Positions 7,172 to 16,053 are shown, counted from the stretch's first letter. The stretch is DNA of 24,710 nt from Bacteroidales bacterium GP3 (GCA_001701075.1 DAAK01000134.1:1-24710), one strand, 5' to 3'. Translations and numbers: made by a program. Notes: generated from the letters alone by a model not told the origin.

Positions 7172-8341
7172 ATGCCTATTAAGTCAATGAAGAAAAAGGT
7201 TTTGGTAGCGATGGATTCGATGAAGGGGTGTCTGGATTCCTATCATGCATCGCTTTGGGTTGCCGTTGGGCTGATGGATGAGTGGCCGGAGGCAGAGGTG
7301 ACTTATACTCCTGTTTCGGATGGAGGGGAGGGGATGACAGATATGGTGGCAGCCGGAAGAAAAGATGTGGAATTATGTGATTGCAAAGTAAAAGGACCTC
7401 TCGGCAAAAATGTAGAAGCAAGCTGGCTAAAACGAAAGCAGGATAATGGCCTATGCGCTTACATAGACTTTGCGTCTGCTGCCGGACTGACACTAATTGA
7501 GGAAGCGCAACGCAATCCAATGAAGACCACAAGTTATGGAGTGGGACAGATGATTAAGAAAGCAGTTAGAGAGGGAATAAGTGAAGTTGTGTTAGGACTT
7601 GGAGGATCTGCGACAGTGGATGCCGGACTTGGTGCACTTCAGGCATTGGGGTTGAGGCTGCTTGATAAGAATGGGAATGAGCTTCCCAGACCATTTACTG
7701 GCGGAATGCTTGGAGACATTGCTGACTTAGAGATTACGGAACATTTCAAAAAGAACATTTCCGTGCTTAAGCTGACACTTCTTTGTGATGTCAAAGCTCC
7801 TTTTACAGGCGAAGATGGAGCAGCAAGAGTATTTGGTCCGCAGAAAGGTGCTGATCCCCAGACAGTAGAGCTACTCGAACAAGGGATGGAGAGGGTAAGG
7901 CAGCTCATACAGAGGAAAACCGGAACTGATCTTAATGCTTGTCCGGGGAGTGGCGCCGCCGGAGGGGCAGCGGGCGGATTAATGGCATTTGCTGGAGGCA
8001 TGATAAAAAAAGGAGCATCTACACTTCTTGATTTAATAGGTTTTGATAATGATATTGATGATGTCGACCTCATCATTACTGGAGAAGGAGCGTCTGACAG
8101 GCAGACGTTGATGGGGAAGTTGCCATTTGAAATTCTTCAGCGAGGAAAGAAAAAGAATATTCCAGTTTGGCTCGTGACAGGAAGAATCAAGGACAAGGAG
8201 GCTTTGCTGGAAGCTGGTTTTGAGAGGGTGATATGCATAAATTCTCCAGATATTGTAGCAAGAAGCATGACACTTGGCAGAGATCCTATGGATTCAGAGG
8301 TGGCGGCAAGGCGTCTTTCCTCGATAATTACAAGCCAATAA
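7172..8341 (+). CDS. glxK: Glycerate kinase (GlxK/GarK type)
   Basis: This cytoplasmic enzyme phosphorylates D-glycerate, normally to 2-phosphoglycerate in this family, linking glycerate to lower glycolysis. The 389 residues match the family (about 380). Visible motifs are VLVAMDSMKGCLDS near the N-terminus, PVSDGGEGMTD (about 47-57), the glycine-rich VVLGLGGSATVDAGLGAL (about 140-157), PGSGAAGGAAGGL, and VDLIITGEGASDRQTLMGKLP near the C-terminus. An in-frame ATG at 7187 would begin MKKKVLVAMDSMKG, closer to the usual N-terminus, so the true protein may be five residues shorter. It follows the acyltransferase by 11 nt and probably shares its promoter; I see no functional reason for the pairing. 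No terminator is evident after the stop. Confidence 0.93.
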   Translation: MPIKSMKKKVLVAMDSMKGCLDSYHASLWVAVGLMDEWPEAEVTYTPVSDGGEGMTDMVAAGRKDVELCDCKVKGPLGKNVEASWLKRKQDNGLCAYIDFASAAGLTLIEEAQRNPMKTTSYGVGQMIKKAVREGISEVVLGLGGSATVDAGLGALQALGLRLLDKNGNELPRPFTGGMLGDIADLEITEHFKKNISVLKLTLLCDVKAPFTGEDGAARVFGPQKGADPQTVELLEQGMERVRQLIQRKTGTDLNACPGSGAAGGAAGGLMAFAGGMIKKGASTLLDLIGFDNDIDDVDLIITGEGASDRQTLMGKLPFEILQRGKKKNIPVWLVTGRIKDKEALLEAGFERVICINSPDIVARSMTLGRDPMDSEVAARRLSSIITSQ

Positions 8342-8407
8342 TTGCTTTGTCAAAAAAAATATGCTACTATAGCAAATGAACTACAAGGATTATTGGGAAA
8401 AATTGAG

Positions 8408-8415
8408 TAATTTTG
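8408..8415 (+). promoter_or_regulatory. Probable -7 box before the DUF486 gene
   Basis: TAATTTTG matches the Bacteroidetes -7 consensus exactly and would start transcription about 15 nt before the ATG at 8437. No good TTTG is found at the -33 distance, so this may be a weak or activator-dependent promoter. Confidence 0.4.
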
Positions 8416-8436
8416 CAGAAAAATTAAGGATAGAAA

Positions 8437-8817
8437 ATGAAATCGGCTTTGTTGACAGTGGGATTGCTTATAATCTCCAATACATTCATGACATTTGCAT
8501 GGTATGGCCATCTTAAGATGCAATCGATTGGCTGGATCAAGAACTGGCCCTTATTTGCAGTTATACTTTTGTCGTGGGGAATAGCACTGCTTGAATATTG
8601 CTTTATGGTGCCAGCCAATAGAATAGGATATGCTGAGAATGGCGGACCATTCTCAATGATGCAACTAAAGGTGGTGCAGGAAGTCATCACCCTCACTGTA
8701 TTCACAATAATATCAGTCTTTTTCCTGTCGGGAGAGAAACTGCAATGGAATCATATTGCGGCATTCCTTTGCCTTGTCGGGGCAGTCTTTTTCGTGTTTA
8801 TGCCGACAAGCAAATGA
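8437..8817 (+). CDS. DMT-superfamily small membrane protein (DUF486)
   Basis: This 126-residue inner-membrane protein has four hydrophobic segments (about residues 4-24, 36-58, 78-100 and 105-122), as expected for the DUF486 branch of the drug/metabolite transporter superfamily. The family-typical HLKMQSIGWIKNWPLFAVILLSWGIAL... block and the PANRIGYAENGGPF segment are present. Its substrate is unknown; homologues are annotated only as DMT family proteins and may work as dimers like other four-helix members. A perfect -7 box lies 21 nt before the start codon. It is followed by an AT-rich repeat and, 58 nt on, by the terminator of the opposing efflux operon. Confidence 0.85.
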   Translation: MKSALLTVGLLIISNTFMTFAWYGHLKMQSIGWIKNWPLFAVILLSWGIALLEYCFMVPANRIGYAENGGPFSMMQLKVVQEVITLTVFTIISVFFLSGEKLQWNHIAAFLCLVGAVFFVFMPTSK

Positions 8818-8825
8818 TAATTATA

Positions 8826-8850
8826 AAAGATTAAAGATAAATTACTAAAG
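8826..8850 (+). repeat. AT-rich dispersed repeat, copy 1
   Basis: ATTAAAGATAAA followed by TTACTAAAG lies just after the DUF486 stop. The same core recurs at 16054-16080 and 23050-23070, each time at the 3' end of a plus-strand gene. Confidence 0.45.
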
Positions 8851-8868
8851 ATTAAATCTTAGAGGATT

Positions 8869-8895
8869 AAAAAAGGACGCACGGGGTGTGCGTCC
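8869..8895 (-). terminator. Intrinsic terminator of the RND efflux operon
   Basis: On the minus strand a perfect 8-bp GC-rich stem (GGACGCAC at 8875-8882 pairs with GTGCGTCC at 8888-8895; 5-nt loop) is followed by six U residues (8874 to 8869). It lies 27 nt beyond the RND pump stop codon. Confidence 0.85.
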
Positions 8896-8922
8896 TGACG
8901 AGGTAATTGGAGTTTTTATAGT

Positions 8923-11900
8923 TTAGATTGTATCTGATGTCGAAGATGCATCCTTTGAGGCTGCCGCTGGAGCCGGGTCTTTGAAGAGACCTGAGAGGTA
9001 CTTTTCGTTGAGGCGCTGCATGAATTCCCAGAAGTTCGGGACGAAGAGTGTGCCGATGAAGGCGTTCATAGCCATACCGAATACCACTGCGGTGCCGAGT
9101 TCTATCCGGCTATTGGCTCCTGCGCCAGTAGCGAACATCATAGGCATTACACCAAATACGAATGCAAGGGCAGTCATCATGATAGGACGGAAACGTATGA
9201 CTCCAGCATCATGGGCAGACTGCTTGATAGACTTTCCGCTCTTGCGGAAATCCATGGCGTATTCCACAATCAAGATGGCATTCTTTGCCGACATACCGAT
9301 AAGCAATATCAATCCAATTTGTGTATAGACGCTGATTGACTGGCTCATACAGATACATCCGAGAATCGTGCCGAGTATTGCTACCGGAGTTGCAAGTATC
9401 ACCGCGATAGGGTCGGTCCAGCTTTCATATTGGGCAGCAAGCACGAGGATTGTCATGATGATTGCAAATATGAATACGAATGTGATGGTCGTGCCTGATT
9501 GTGTCTCCTGATAAGCGATACCGGTCCATGCATATGAATAATTCTTTCCAAGAGTAGACTTGACGAGTTCTTCCATAGCTTCAATTCCTTCTGAAGAAGA
9601 GACTCCTTTTGCAGGATTGACTGTCACGGATGCGGACTGATACATATTGTAACGGTTGACGGAGGCTTGTCCCATAACCGGTTCGATAGTAGTGAAGGAG
9701 GAGAACGGTACCATCTCACCTTGTGAATTCCTTACGGAAAGGCGAAGCACGTCGTTGATATTGTCACGTGCGCCCTGGTCGCCCTGCATGCGGACTTGGA
9801 ATACACGATCGAACTCCACGAAATCATTGACGTAGTTACCTCCGAGGTATCCACTCAGAGAATTGAAGATGTCTGCCATCACGAGACCTTGGGTCTTGGC
9901 CTTGTCACGGTCGATATTCAGCTGATATTGCGGAACGACGCCCTGATACATTGAAGTGAGGGATTCAAGACGAGGATCTTTCTCCACAGCCAAGCGCAAG
10001 GCATCAATAGCCTTCAGCATTTCAGTCGGGCCAAGAGAATTGATGTCGAGAAGGTTCATTTCAAGTCCGGAAGACATACCGAGACCCGGAATGGCCGGAG
10101 GATTCACAGAGAATATCATGGCTCCTTGATATTTTGCGGAAATCTCATTGACTTTGGCTATGACGTTGTCGACGGAACCCTTTTTGCCGCGTTCTTTCCA
10201 TGGCTTCAGCATCACCATGACGGTAGATCCGTTGGAAGCAGCTCCGCCTCCCATCATTGAGAATCCGGAAATAGTCATCACATCCCTCACTTCCGGCAAT
10301 TTCTGAATATCAGCTGCGAGGGCATCTGTGATTTTCTCTGTGCGTTCGAGAGATGCGCTTGTAGGTAGTTGGACAGAAGTTACGAAATATCCCATATCTT
10401 CAGAAGGAATATAGCTTGTAGGCCATTTCACAAAACCATAGAATGCGGCGCCTGCAAGAACGAGGAAAACGAGAAGGGAAGCTGTGGCGTGATTGAGCAT
10501 AACTCCCACAGTCTTATTGTAAAGGTTTTCAACTTTAGTCCAACCAGCGTTAAACCAACGATATATAAAGAAATTTGATTGTTTTCTTGGAGTGAGGAAG
10601 AGAGCACAAAGAGCAGGGGTAAGTGTAAGGGCATTGAAACCGGAGAATGCAGTAGAAACGGCAATGGTAAGAGCGAATTGCTTGTAGAGCTGTCCGGTGA
10701 TGCCGGAAACGAATGCAGTAGGGATAAACACTGATAAAAGCACAAGCACCTCTCCGACAACAGGTCCGGTGAGTTCCTGCATAGCTTTTGTGGCTGCCTG
10801 ATGGCGAGTCATTTCTCCGGTATCGACAAGTCGGGAACAGTCTTCGACTACGACAATCGCATCATCGACGACAATTGCAATTGCGAGCACAAGGCCAAAA
10901 AGTGACAGGGTATTTAGGGAGAATCCCATAATCTTCATCACAGCAAAGGTTGCAATGAGCGATACCGGGATAGTGATCATCGGGATTACGACAGCTCGCC
11001 AGTTCTGGAGGAATATGAGAATCACTACCATTACAATCAGCGAAGTAAGAAGGAAAGTGACAAATAGATCATCTATTGATTCCTTGACATAGTCAGTCTG
11101 ATTCATGATCACATTCAGGTGAACACCTTCGGGAAGATACTCTGACAGACGGTTAAGTTCGGCGATACATCCTTTTGCCACATCAAGAGCATTAGCTCCA
11201 GGAAGCTGATTGATACCAATGGCACACGCTTGTTTGCCATTGATAGTGGAAGTGTTTGAGTAGCTTTCAGAACCGAGGTCGATTTTAGCTACATCTTTAA
11301 GGCGTAGCATAGTAGCACCATCGGTCTTTATCACAATGTTGCCGAACTCTTCAGGAGTCGTGAGTCGGCCATGGCTGACAAGGGTATATTCAAATGCAGA
11401 GTTATTGTCTTGTGGAGGTTGGCCGACAGAACCTGCACTTACTTCCATATTTTGTGATTGGATAGCACTTGAGATATCGGCAGGAGTAAGTCCGCGCACT
11501 CTCAGAGCCTCCGGATCAAGCCAGATACGCATACTGTATTCGCCGCCACCGAATGCCTGGACACCACCTACACCTTCTACACGGCTAAGTGGATTGACAA
11601 GGTTGAGTTGGGCGTAATTTGTAAGGTAAAGGGCATCGTATCTTTTGGAATCATCTGCTGTAAGGGCGACAAACATAAGCTGATTGCTTGACTCCTTATT
11701 TACGCTGACACCTTGCTGGGCTACTTCAGAGGGGAGGGTGGAACTGATCATTGAGATACGGTTCTGAACCTCTACGGCAGCCTGGTCAAGGTCGGTGCCG
11801 TTTTCAAAAGTGATAGTAAGGCTATAGCTGCCATCAGAACCGGAATTACTGCTCATATATAGCATGCCTTCCACGCCATTCACCTGCTGTTCGATTGGGA

Positions 11901-12090
11901 CTCCGACTGTCTGCGCCACTGTCGATGCAGAAGCACCTGGATAGCTTGCACTGACCATAACCGTAGGGGGAGTGATATCTGGATATTGTGCCACAGGGAG
12001 TGTAAAGTAGCACATCGCACCGGCGAGCACCATCAGAACAGCAATGACAGTGGCAAATATCGGACGATTTATGAAGAATTTAGAGAACAT
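8923..12090 (-). CDS. RND (HAE-1 family) multidrug efflux pump, inner membrane subunit
   Basis: This AcrB/MexB-like proton-driven exporter works as an inner-membrane trimer. At 1055 residues it has the family length and two-repeat plan: TM1 (about 9-29), a large periplasmic porter/docking domain, TM2-6 (about 340-500), TM7, a second periplasmic domain, and TM8-12 (about 868-1020). The proton-relay residues are present: Asp409-Asp410 in TM4 (IAIVVDDAIVVVED) and Lys936 in TM10 (IGMSAKNAIL). The N-terminus FINRPIFATVIAVLMVLAG and the PVAQYPDITPP motif are characteristic, and point to a hydrophobic/amphiphilic drug exporter, not a heavy-metal one. It is the last gene of an operon transcribed as outer membrane factor, adaptor, pump. 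The specific substrates cannot be told from sequence. Confidence 0.97.
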   Translation of the reverse strand: MFSKFFINRPIFATVIAVLMVLAGAMCYFTLPVAQYPDITPPTVMVSASYPGASASTVAQTVGVPIEQQVNGVEGMLYMSSNSGSDGSYSLTITFENGTDLDQAAVEVQNRISMISSTLPSEVAQQGVSVNKESSNQLMFVALTADDSKRYDALYLTNYAQLNLVNPLSRVEGVGGVQAFGGGEYSMRIWLDPEALRVRGLTPADISSAIQSQNMEVSAGSVGQPPQDNNSAFEYTLVSHGRLTTPEEFGNIVIKTDGATMLRLKDVAKIDLGSESYSNTSTINGKQACAIGINQLPGANALDVAKGCIAELNRLSEYLPEGVHLNVIMNQTDYVKESIDDLFVTFLLTSLIVMVVILIFLQNWRAVVIPMITIPVSLIATFAVMKIMGFSLNTLSLFGLVLAIAIVVDDAIVVVEDCSRLVDTGEMTRHQAATKAMQELTGPVVGEVLVLLSVFIPTAFVSGITGQLYKQFALTIAVSTAFSGFNALTLTPALCALFLTPRKQSNFFIYRWFNAGWTKVENLYNKTVGVMLNHATASLLVFLVLAGAAFYGFVKWPTSYIPSEDMGYFVTSVQLPTSASLERTEKITDALAADIQKLPEVRDVMTISGFSMMGGGAASNGSTVMVMLKPWKERGKKGSVDNVIAKVNEISAKYQGAMIFSVNPPAIPGLGMSSGLEMNLLDINSLGPTEMLKAIDALRLAVEKDPRLESLTSMYQGVVPQYQLNIDRDKAKTQGLVMADIFNSLSGYLGGNYVNDFVEFDRVFQVRMQGDQGARDNINDVLRLSVRNSQGEMVPFSSFTTIEPVMGQASVNRYNMYQSASVTVNPAKGVSSSEGIEAMEELVKSTLGKNYSYAWTGIAYQETQSGTTITFVFIFAIIMTILVLAAQYESWTDPIAVILATPVAILGTILGCICMSQSISVYTQIGLILLIGMSAKNAILIVEYAMDFRKSGKSIKQSAHDAGVIRFRPIMMTALAFVFGVMPMMFATGAGANSRIELGTAVVFGMAMNAFIGTLFVPNFWEFMQRLNEKYLSGLFKDPAPAAASKDASSTSDTI

Positions 12091-12128
12091 CCTTGATCAA
12101 TTTAAAATTGGGTATTTAGAATTATTTC

Positions 12129-12186
12129 TGAAATCTGACCTCTGAAATCTGATAACTGAAATCTGATAACTGAAAACTGAAATCTC
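12129..12186. repeat. Short tandem repeat between the adaptor and pump genes
   Basis: A 14-bp unit TGAAATCTGATAAC occurs twice exactly (12143-12156 and 12157-12170), preceded by a diverged copy (12129-12142) and followed by a short TGAAAAC copy and a TGAAATCTC copy that ends right at the adaptor stop codon. It is untranslated and fills most of the 96-bp gap. Confidence 0.8.
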
Positions 12187-13305
12187 TTACTTTGTGAGGG
12201 AGGGTTTGACTGTCATGCCGTTGCGGACAGATAGCAGGGCTTCTGTCACGTAGCGGTCGCCGGGATTGAGCCCTTCGTTGACTACACGGAGGGAGTCCTG
12301 ATATATTTCACCAATTTTAATAGGGGTATAGACTACTTTGTTGGAGTCATTGACGACATATACATATTTACCGAGCTGGTCGGTGGCAATGGAAGCATCT
12401 TTAATCAGGATAGCTTTCGGATTGATGCCATAAGGGAGTTCGATAGTGAGGTACATTCCGTCTTTAAGTTCATTATAGATATTGTCTATGCCGGCTTGTA
12501 GAGTAAGAGTTCCGGTAGAAGAATTGATTGCCGGAGATTCGTATGAGAGATCAGCCGTATATGAATGAGGAAGTGGTTGTGTGAATTTAATAGGTACATT
12601 TCTATAAAGGTCATGATTCATGCCGCCGTTTTGCCCAATCATCTGTTCATACTGGGCATCCTCAATATCAAATTGAGCCGTCATATGGGAATTATCGTAG
12701 ACTGTGCAAAGCTCAACAGGCGATCCCTCTCCGTTGACATAGACACCGGGGCTAAAACCACTGGAAGTTACGTAGCCTGACATAGGAGCTTTAACTGTGC
12801 AATAAGAAAGATTAAGATTAGCTTGACTCAGAGCAGCCTCTGCGTTTTTAATAGATGCGGCAGCCTGCTCCATTGTAGATTTTGCCTGAATAACCTCAAT
12901 CTGTGATACTGCGTCACTCTTCAATGCTTCATTGAGTGCCTGATAATTTTTACAGGCATATTCATATTGGCTTTTGGCTGTGGCAAGTGCTGCCTGTGCT
13001 TGCTGCACGGCATCACGATATTTAGTGTCTTCAATTTTAAACAGGACCTGCCCTTTATTGACAAATGAGCCGCTCTGTAGACTCTTGGAAATAATAGTAC
13101 CATTGACTCTGCAGACAACTGCTGCGGAGTTGCTTGCTATTAGCAGACCCGGATAAGTCTTATGAAGCACAATTGAGTCAACAATTGGGGTTGCAACTGA
13201 AATCTCAGGAACATCCGGTAGAGAATCTTTCTTGTCAGATTTCTTGCAAGATGTAGCTGAAAATAGAATGCATCCTGCGGTAAGTATTAGATAGAAGGGT
13301 TTCAT
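12187..13305 (-). CDS. RND efflux periplasmic adaptor (membrane fusion protein), lipoprotein
   Basis: This AcrA/MexA-type adaptor bridges the inner-membrane pump and the outer-membrane channel. I chose the ATG at 13305 (MKPFYLILTAGCILFSATSC), which gives 372 residues; a longer start at 13365 would overlap the upstream gene's stop and lacks signal-peptide character. Cys20 in ATSC is a probable lipidation site. Domain order is as expected: a barrel-sandwich lipoyl half (VVCRVNGTIISKSLQSGSF), an alpha-helical hairpin rich in Ala and Gln (about 85-145), the second lipoyl half (CTVKAPMSGYVTSSGFSPG), a beta-barrel and a membrane-proximal domain. It lies 37 nt downstream of the outer membrane factor and 96 nt upstream of the pump. 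Confidence 0.95.
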   Translation of the reverse strand: MKPFYLILTAGCILFSATSCKKSDKKDSLPDVPEISVATPIVDSIVLHKTYPGLLIASNSAAVVCRVNGTIISKSLQSGSFVNKGQVLFKIEDTKYRDAVQQAQAALATAKSQYEYACKNYQALNEALKSDAVSQIEVIQAKSTMEQAAASIKNAEAALSQANLNLSYCTVKAPMSGYVTSSGFSPGVYVNGEGSPVELCTVYDNSHMTAQFDIEDAQYEQMIGQNGGMNHDLYRNVPIKFTQPLPHSYTADLSYESPAINSSTGTLTLQAGIDNIYNELKDGMYLTIELPYGINPKAILIKDASIATDQLGKYVYVVNDSNKVVYTPIKIGEIYQDSLRVVNEGLNPGDRYVTEALLSVRNGMTVKPSLTK

Positions 13306-13342
13306 ATTATCGTGAATTTTTAATTTAGAATTTGGAATTATT

Positions 13343-14749
13343 TTAGTTGTTCCAGCCGCCACCAAGAGCTTCGTATAGATTTACAACGGCAGTCAGAGCT
13401 TTCCCTTGTGCTGTGATCTGTGAGTCTTGATTGGTCAGATAGCTGATTTGGGCATCCACTACATTATTAAAGGGGGAGAGGCCTTTCTTATATCGCTCCA
13501 TAGCGAGGTCGAGCGACTCTTTGCTTTGCAAAATTACGTCTTCTGTCAACTCAATGGTCTTCATGGTCGACTTGAAAGTGGTAGTGGCATTAGAAACCTC
13601 AATCACTGCATTCATCACAGTATAATTATAGGTGTCAACGGCGGCTTGTAGGGCAGCTTTAGCTTCTGCAGTCTTATAGTTTCTGGCGAGTCCATCAAAT
13701 AGAGTCCAACTTAAGGTAGGATTGATATCCCAATACATGCTGTGGTCTCCGAAAAGATTCTTTGCATTGTGTGCTTGGGTCCCGATTGATCCTGTAAGTG
13801 AGAGGGTAGGAAGGAAATCTTTTTTAGCGATACCCACTTCTGCTGCATATTGGGCGAGCTGATATTCAGCTTGAATTATATCGGGGCGTCTTCTTAGCAG
13901 ATCGGCAGGCACACCAAGATTTGCACCATACACCACATTGGGCATGGGTGCGGGAGCAGATAGCCATTCGCTTATGTCTTCCGGATATTTAGCAGTAAGC
14001 AGCCCAATGGAATTAATGGTGGATTCAATCATAGCCTCAAGCGGAGGAATGGATGCTTTTGTAGAGGCCACAACCGTGCGCGATTGTGAAACTTCGAGCA
14101 TGCTTGCAAGACCTGCGTGGAATCTCGCTTCTACAATTTTCAAAACTTTTTCCTGCTCTGCCAGATGATCGTTGGCTACCAAAAGTTCATTCTGGTAGGT
14201 GCGAAGATTGATATAGGCTTTTGCTACGTTGGCGGCAAGACTTACCATCACACCATCGTATTCAGCTTTTGAAGCATTATAGGCGGCTTTGTTTGCTTTG
14301 ACGTTCTGTGTGATTTTGCCAAAAAGGTCAATTTCCCATTGCATGGATGCTCCAAGTGAGAAATAGTCGTAGGGTGAAGACTTGGCAACGACTGGCCCGG
14401 ATGCTCCAGATGACTGTCCTTTTGACCATCCTGCCGAGAGATTGATAGTGGGAAAATAGGCCGATTTAGCTACATCAAGGGTCTTTTTTGCCATTTCAAT
14501 TCTTGAAAGAGCAGCAGAGAGATTGTAGTTTTCTTTTTCTGCAATGTCTATAAGTGAATCAAGTGTCGCATCTCCGAATGTCTTCCACCAATTATCGTCG
14601 GTAGGAAGTTTCTGTGAATAAGCCGATTCATAATTCCATCTTTGGGGTATGGAATCAAGTAGCCAATCGCGAGAGTCGGCAGCAGTGGATTGCAATGCCG
14701 CTCCGGAAGCTACTAAAGATAATAAGGCGAGTTTTATAGGTGTTTTCAT
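13343..14749 (-). CDS. TolC/OprM-like outer membrane efflux channel
   Basis: This outer-membrane factor (NodT/OprM type) is the exit duct of the tripartite pump. I chose the ATG at 14749 (MKTPIKLALLSLVASG), giving 468 residues with a clear signal peptide ending near STAA; the upstream ATG at 14812 adds a polar stretch before the signal. Two OEP repeats are visible: the first with NWWKTFGDATLDSLIDIAEKEN and the helix ALSRIEMAKKTLDVAKSAYFP, the second with LLRRRPDIIQAEYQLAQYAAEVGIAKKDFLP, which is the most diagnostic block, then SLDLAMERYKKGLSPFNNVVDAQ. Many OprM-type proteins are lipoproteins, but no cysteine is present at the cleavage region here, so it appears not to be lipidated. It is the first gene of the efflux operon, and no regulator gene is adjacent. 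Confidence 0.93.
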   Translation of the reverse strand: MKTPIKLALLSLVASGAALQSTAADSRDWLLDSIPQRWNYESAYSQKLPTDDNWWKTFGDATLDSLIDIAEKENYNLSAALSRIEMAKKTLDVAKSAYFPTINLSAGWSKGQSSGASGPVVAKSSPYDYFSLGASMQWEIDLFGKITQNVKANKAAYNASKAEYDGVMVSLAANVAKAYINLRTYQNELLVANDHLAEQEKVLKIVEARFHAGLASMLEVSQSRTVVASTKASIPPLEAMIESTINSIGLLTAKYPEDISEWLSAPAPMPNVVYGANLGVPADLLRRRPDIIQAEYQLAQYAAEVGIAKKDFLPTLSLTGSIGTQAHNAKNLFGDHSMYWDINPTLSWTLFDGLARNYKTAEAKAALQAAVDTYNYTVMNAVIEVSNATTTFKSTMKTIELTEDVILQSKESLDLAMERYKKGLSPFNNVVDAQISYLTNQDSQITAQGKALTAVVNLYEALGGGWNN

Positions 14750-14859
14750 AGTGGGGTGAATAAAGGGTTTAATCCTTTGATAAGAAAACGCAATAAGTTT
14801 CAAAAAGTTCATTATAAAAGTAGCATAAAGATGGTTTCTTTTGCTCCTTTCTGCATAAT

Positions 14860-14892
14860 ATCCAGATGGTCGAGTTGACTCGTAAACTGGAT
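14860..14892. promoter_or_regulatory. Nested dyad between the efflux operon and ansA (operator candidate)
   Basis: ATCCAG (14860-14865) pairs with CTGGAT (14887-14892), and inside it CGAG (14871-14874) pairs with CTCG (14879-14882) around TTGA. The dyad is in the 264-bp divergent region, about 110 bp upstream of the efflux operon. Its size and position suit a regulator binding site. I found no consensus promoter for the efflux operon in this region. Confidence 0.4.
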
Positions 14893-14962
14893 GTCGCTAT
14901 GTCATTTTGTTTGAATAATAGTGTTGGTGCTGGGTAGTGAGTGTTAAATTTTTGGAATAATG

Positions 14963-14993
14963 TTGGAATGTATGTGATTTTTTGTTATCTTTG
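14963..14993 (+). promoter_or_regulatory. Promoter of the asparaginase gene
   Basis: TTGG (14963-14966), 19 nt, TATCTTTG (14986-14993) fits the Bacteroidetes promoter. The start of transcription would be near 15000, leaving a leader of roughly 14 nt before the ATG at 15014. Confidence 0.7.
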
Positions 14994-15013
14994 CATATTG
15001 AAAAAAATAACAT

Positions 15014-16051
15014 ATGTCTATAAAAAAACCGAAAATACTGCTGATTTACACGGGAGGTACTATCGGAATGATAGAAAATCCTGATACAAAGGCATTAGAA
15101 CCTTTCGATTTCAATCATCTGCTTGACAATGTACCAAAGATAAAGATGCTTGACTTCGAAATTGATAATTTTCAGTTTGACGTGCCTATAGATTCGGCCG
15201 ACATGAATCCAACGCACTGGGGGCAGATGGCCAAAGTGATAGAGGATAACTACAACGAATATGATGGTTTTGTGATACTCCATGGCACAGACACGATGGC
15301 CTACACTGCATCTGCACTGAGCTTTATGCTCAATAATCTTACTAAACCGGTAATCATTACTGGTTCTCAGTTGCCTATCGGTGAGGTGCGTACTGATGGA
15401 GAAGAAAATTTGATAACGGCACTTCAGGTGGCAGCGGCTAAAGACACAGATGGAGGTCCAATGGTCAGGGAAGTGGCTATACTTTTCCAGGATTCGTTGC
15501 TAAGAGGCAACCGAAGCACAAAATTTTCAGCCGACAATTTCGATGCGTTTCAGTCAAGCAATTATCCTGAACTTGCTCATATAGGATTGGATATCACATA
15601 TAATAAGGATGCGCTTCTTCGTCCTACGAGAGGAAAGGAATTTAAGGTCGAGTATATTATGGATACCAATGTGGCGTATCTTGATCTTTTCCCAGGTATA
15701 CAAGAAAGTGTAGTCAGAGCCACCTTTAATATTCCAGGATTAAAAGGAGTAGTGATAAAGACTTTTGGAGTTGGCAATGGGCCGAGTAGTCCTTGGCTAT
15801 TTGATTGCATCAGGGATGCAGTGACCAATGGATTGCTTATAGTCAATATTTCACAATGCTCAAATGGTATGGTTTCCCCAATGAAGTATTCAGCTGGTGT
15901 CGGACTTGCCAATGCCGGTACGATATCAGGGCATGACTTGACTTCGGAAGCTGCAATAACAAAGATGATGTATCTTTTCGGAATGGGAGCAACGGCTCAG
16001 CTTGCCGGCAAATATATGGAAAAGAATTTGCATGGGGAGCTGACGGAATAA
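15014..16051 (+). CDS. ansA: Type I (cytoplasmic) L-asparaginase
   Basis: This enzyme hydrolyses L-asparagine to aspartate and ammonia. The 345 residues match the family, and there is no signal peptide, so it is a cytoplasmic type I enzyme and not the periplasmic type II. Both asparaginase signatures are seen: IYTGGTIGMIE with nucleophile Thr16, and HGTDTMAYTASAL with Thr92-Asp93. The third catalytic-triad element, Lys170, lies in LRGNRSTKFSADNFDAF. The C-terminal domain (about 220-345) includes LKGVVIKTFGVGNGPSS and the SQCSNGMVSP segment, as in bacterial AnsA, where it forms the allosteric site. It is monocistronic: it has its own promoter upstream and a bidirectional terminator downstream. 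Confidence 0.95.
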   Translation: MSIKKPKILLIYTGGTIGMIENPDTKALEPFDFNHLLDNVPKIKMLDFEIDNFQFDVPIDSADMNPTHWGQMAKVIEDNYNEYDGFVILHGTDTMAYTASALSFMLNNLTKPVIITGSQLPIGEVRTDGEENLITALQVAAAKDTDGGPMVREVAILFQDSLLRGNRSTKFSADNFDAFQSSNYPELAHIGLDITYNKDALLRPTRGKEFKVEYIMDTNVAYLDLFPGIQESVVRATFNIPGLKGVVIKTFGVGNGPSSPWLFDCIRDAVTNGLLIVNISQCSNGMVSPMKYSAGVGLANAGTISGHDLTSEAAITKMMYLFGMGATAQLAGKYMEKNLHGELTE

Positions 16052-16053
16052 AG

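Noticed and set aside
7639..8076. 145-codon minus-strand frame opposite the glycerate kinase gene
   Set aside because: It is a low-complexity Ser/Pro-rich shadow of a conserved coding sequence.
8341..8376. Possible terminator after the glycerate kinase gene
   Set aside because: Only a 4-bp GCTA/TAGC stem is present with no following U-run, too weak to call.
12129..12186. CRISPR-like array
   Set aside because: The 14-bp units are directly contiguous with no unique spacers, and no cas genes are present.
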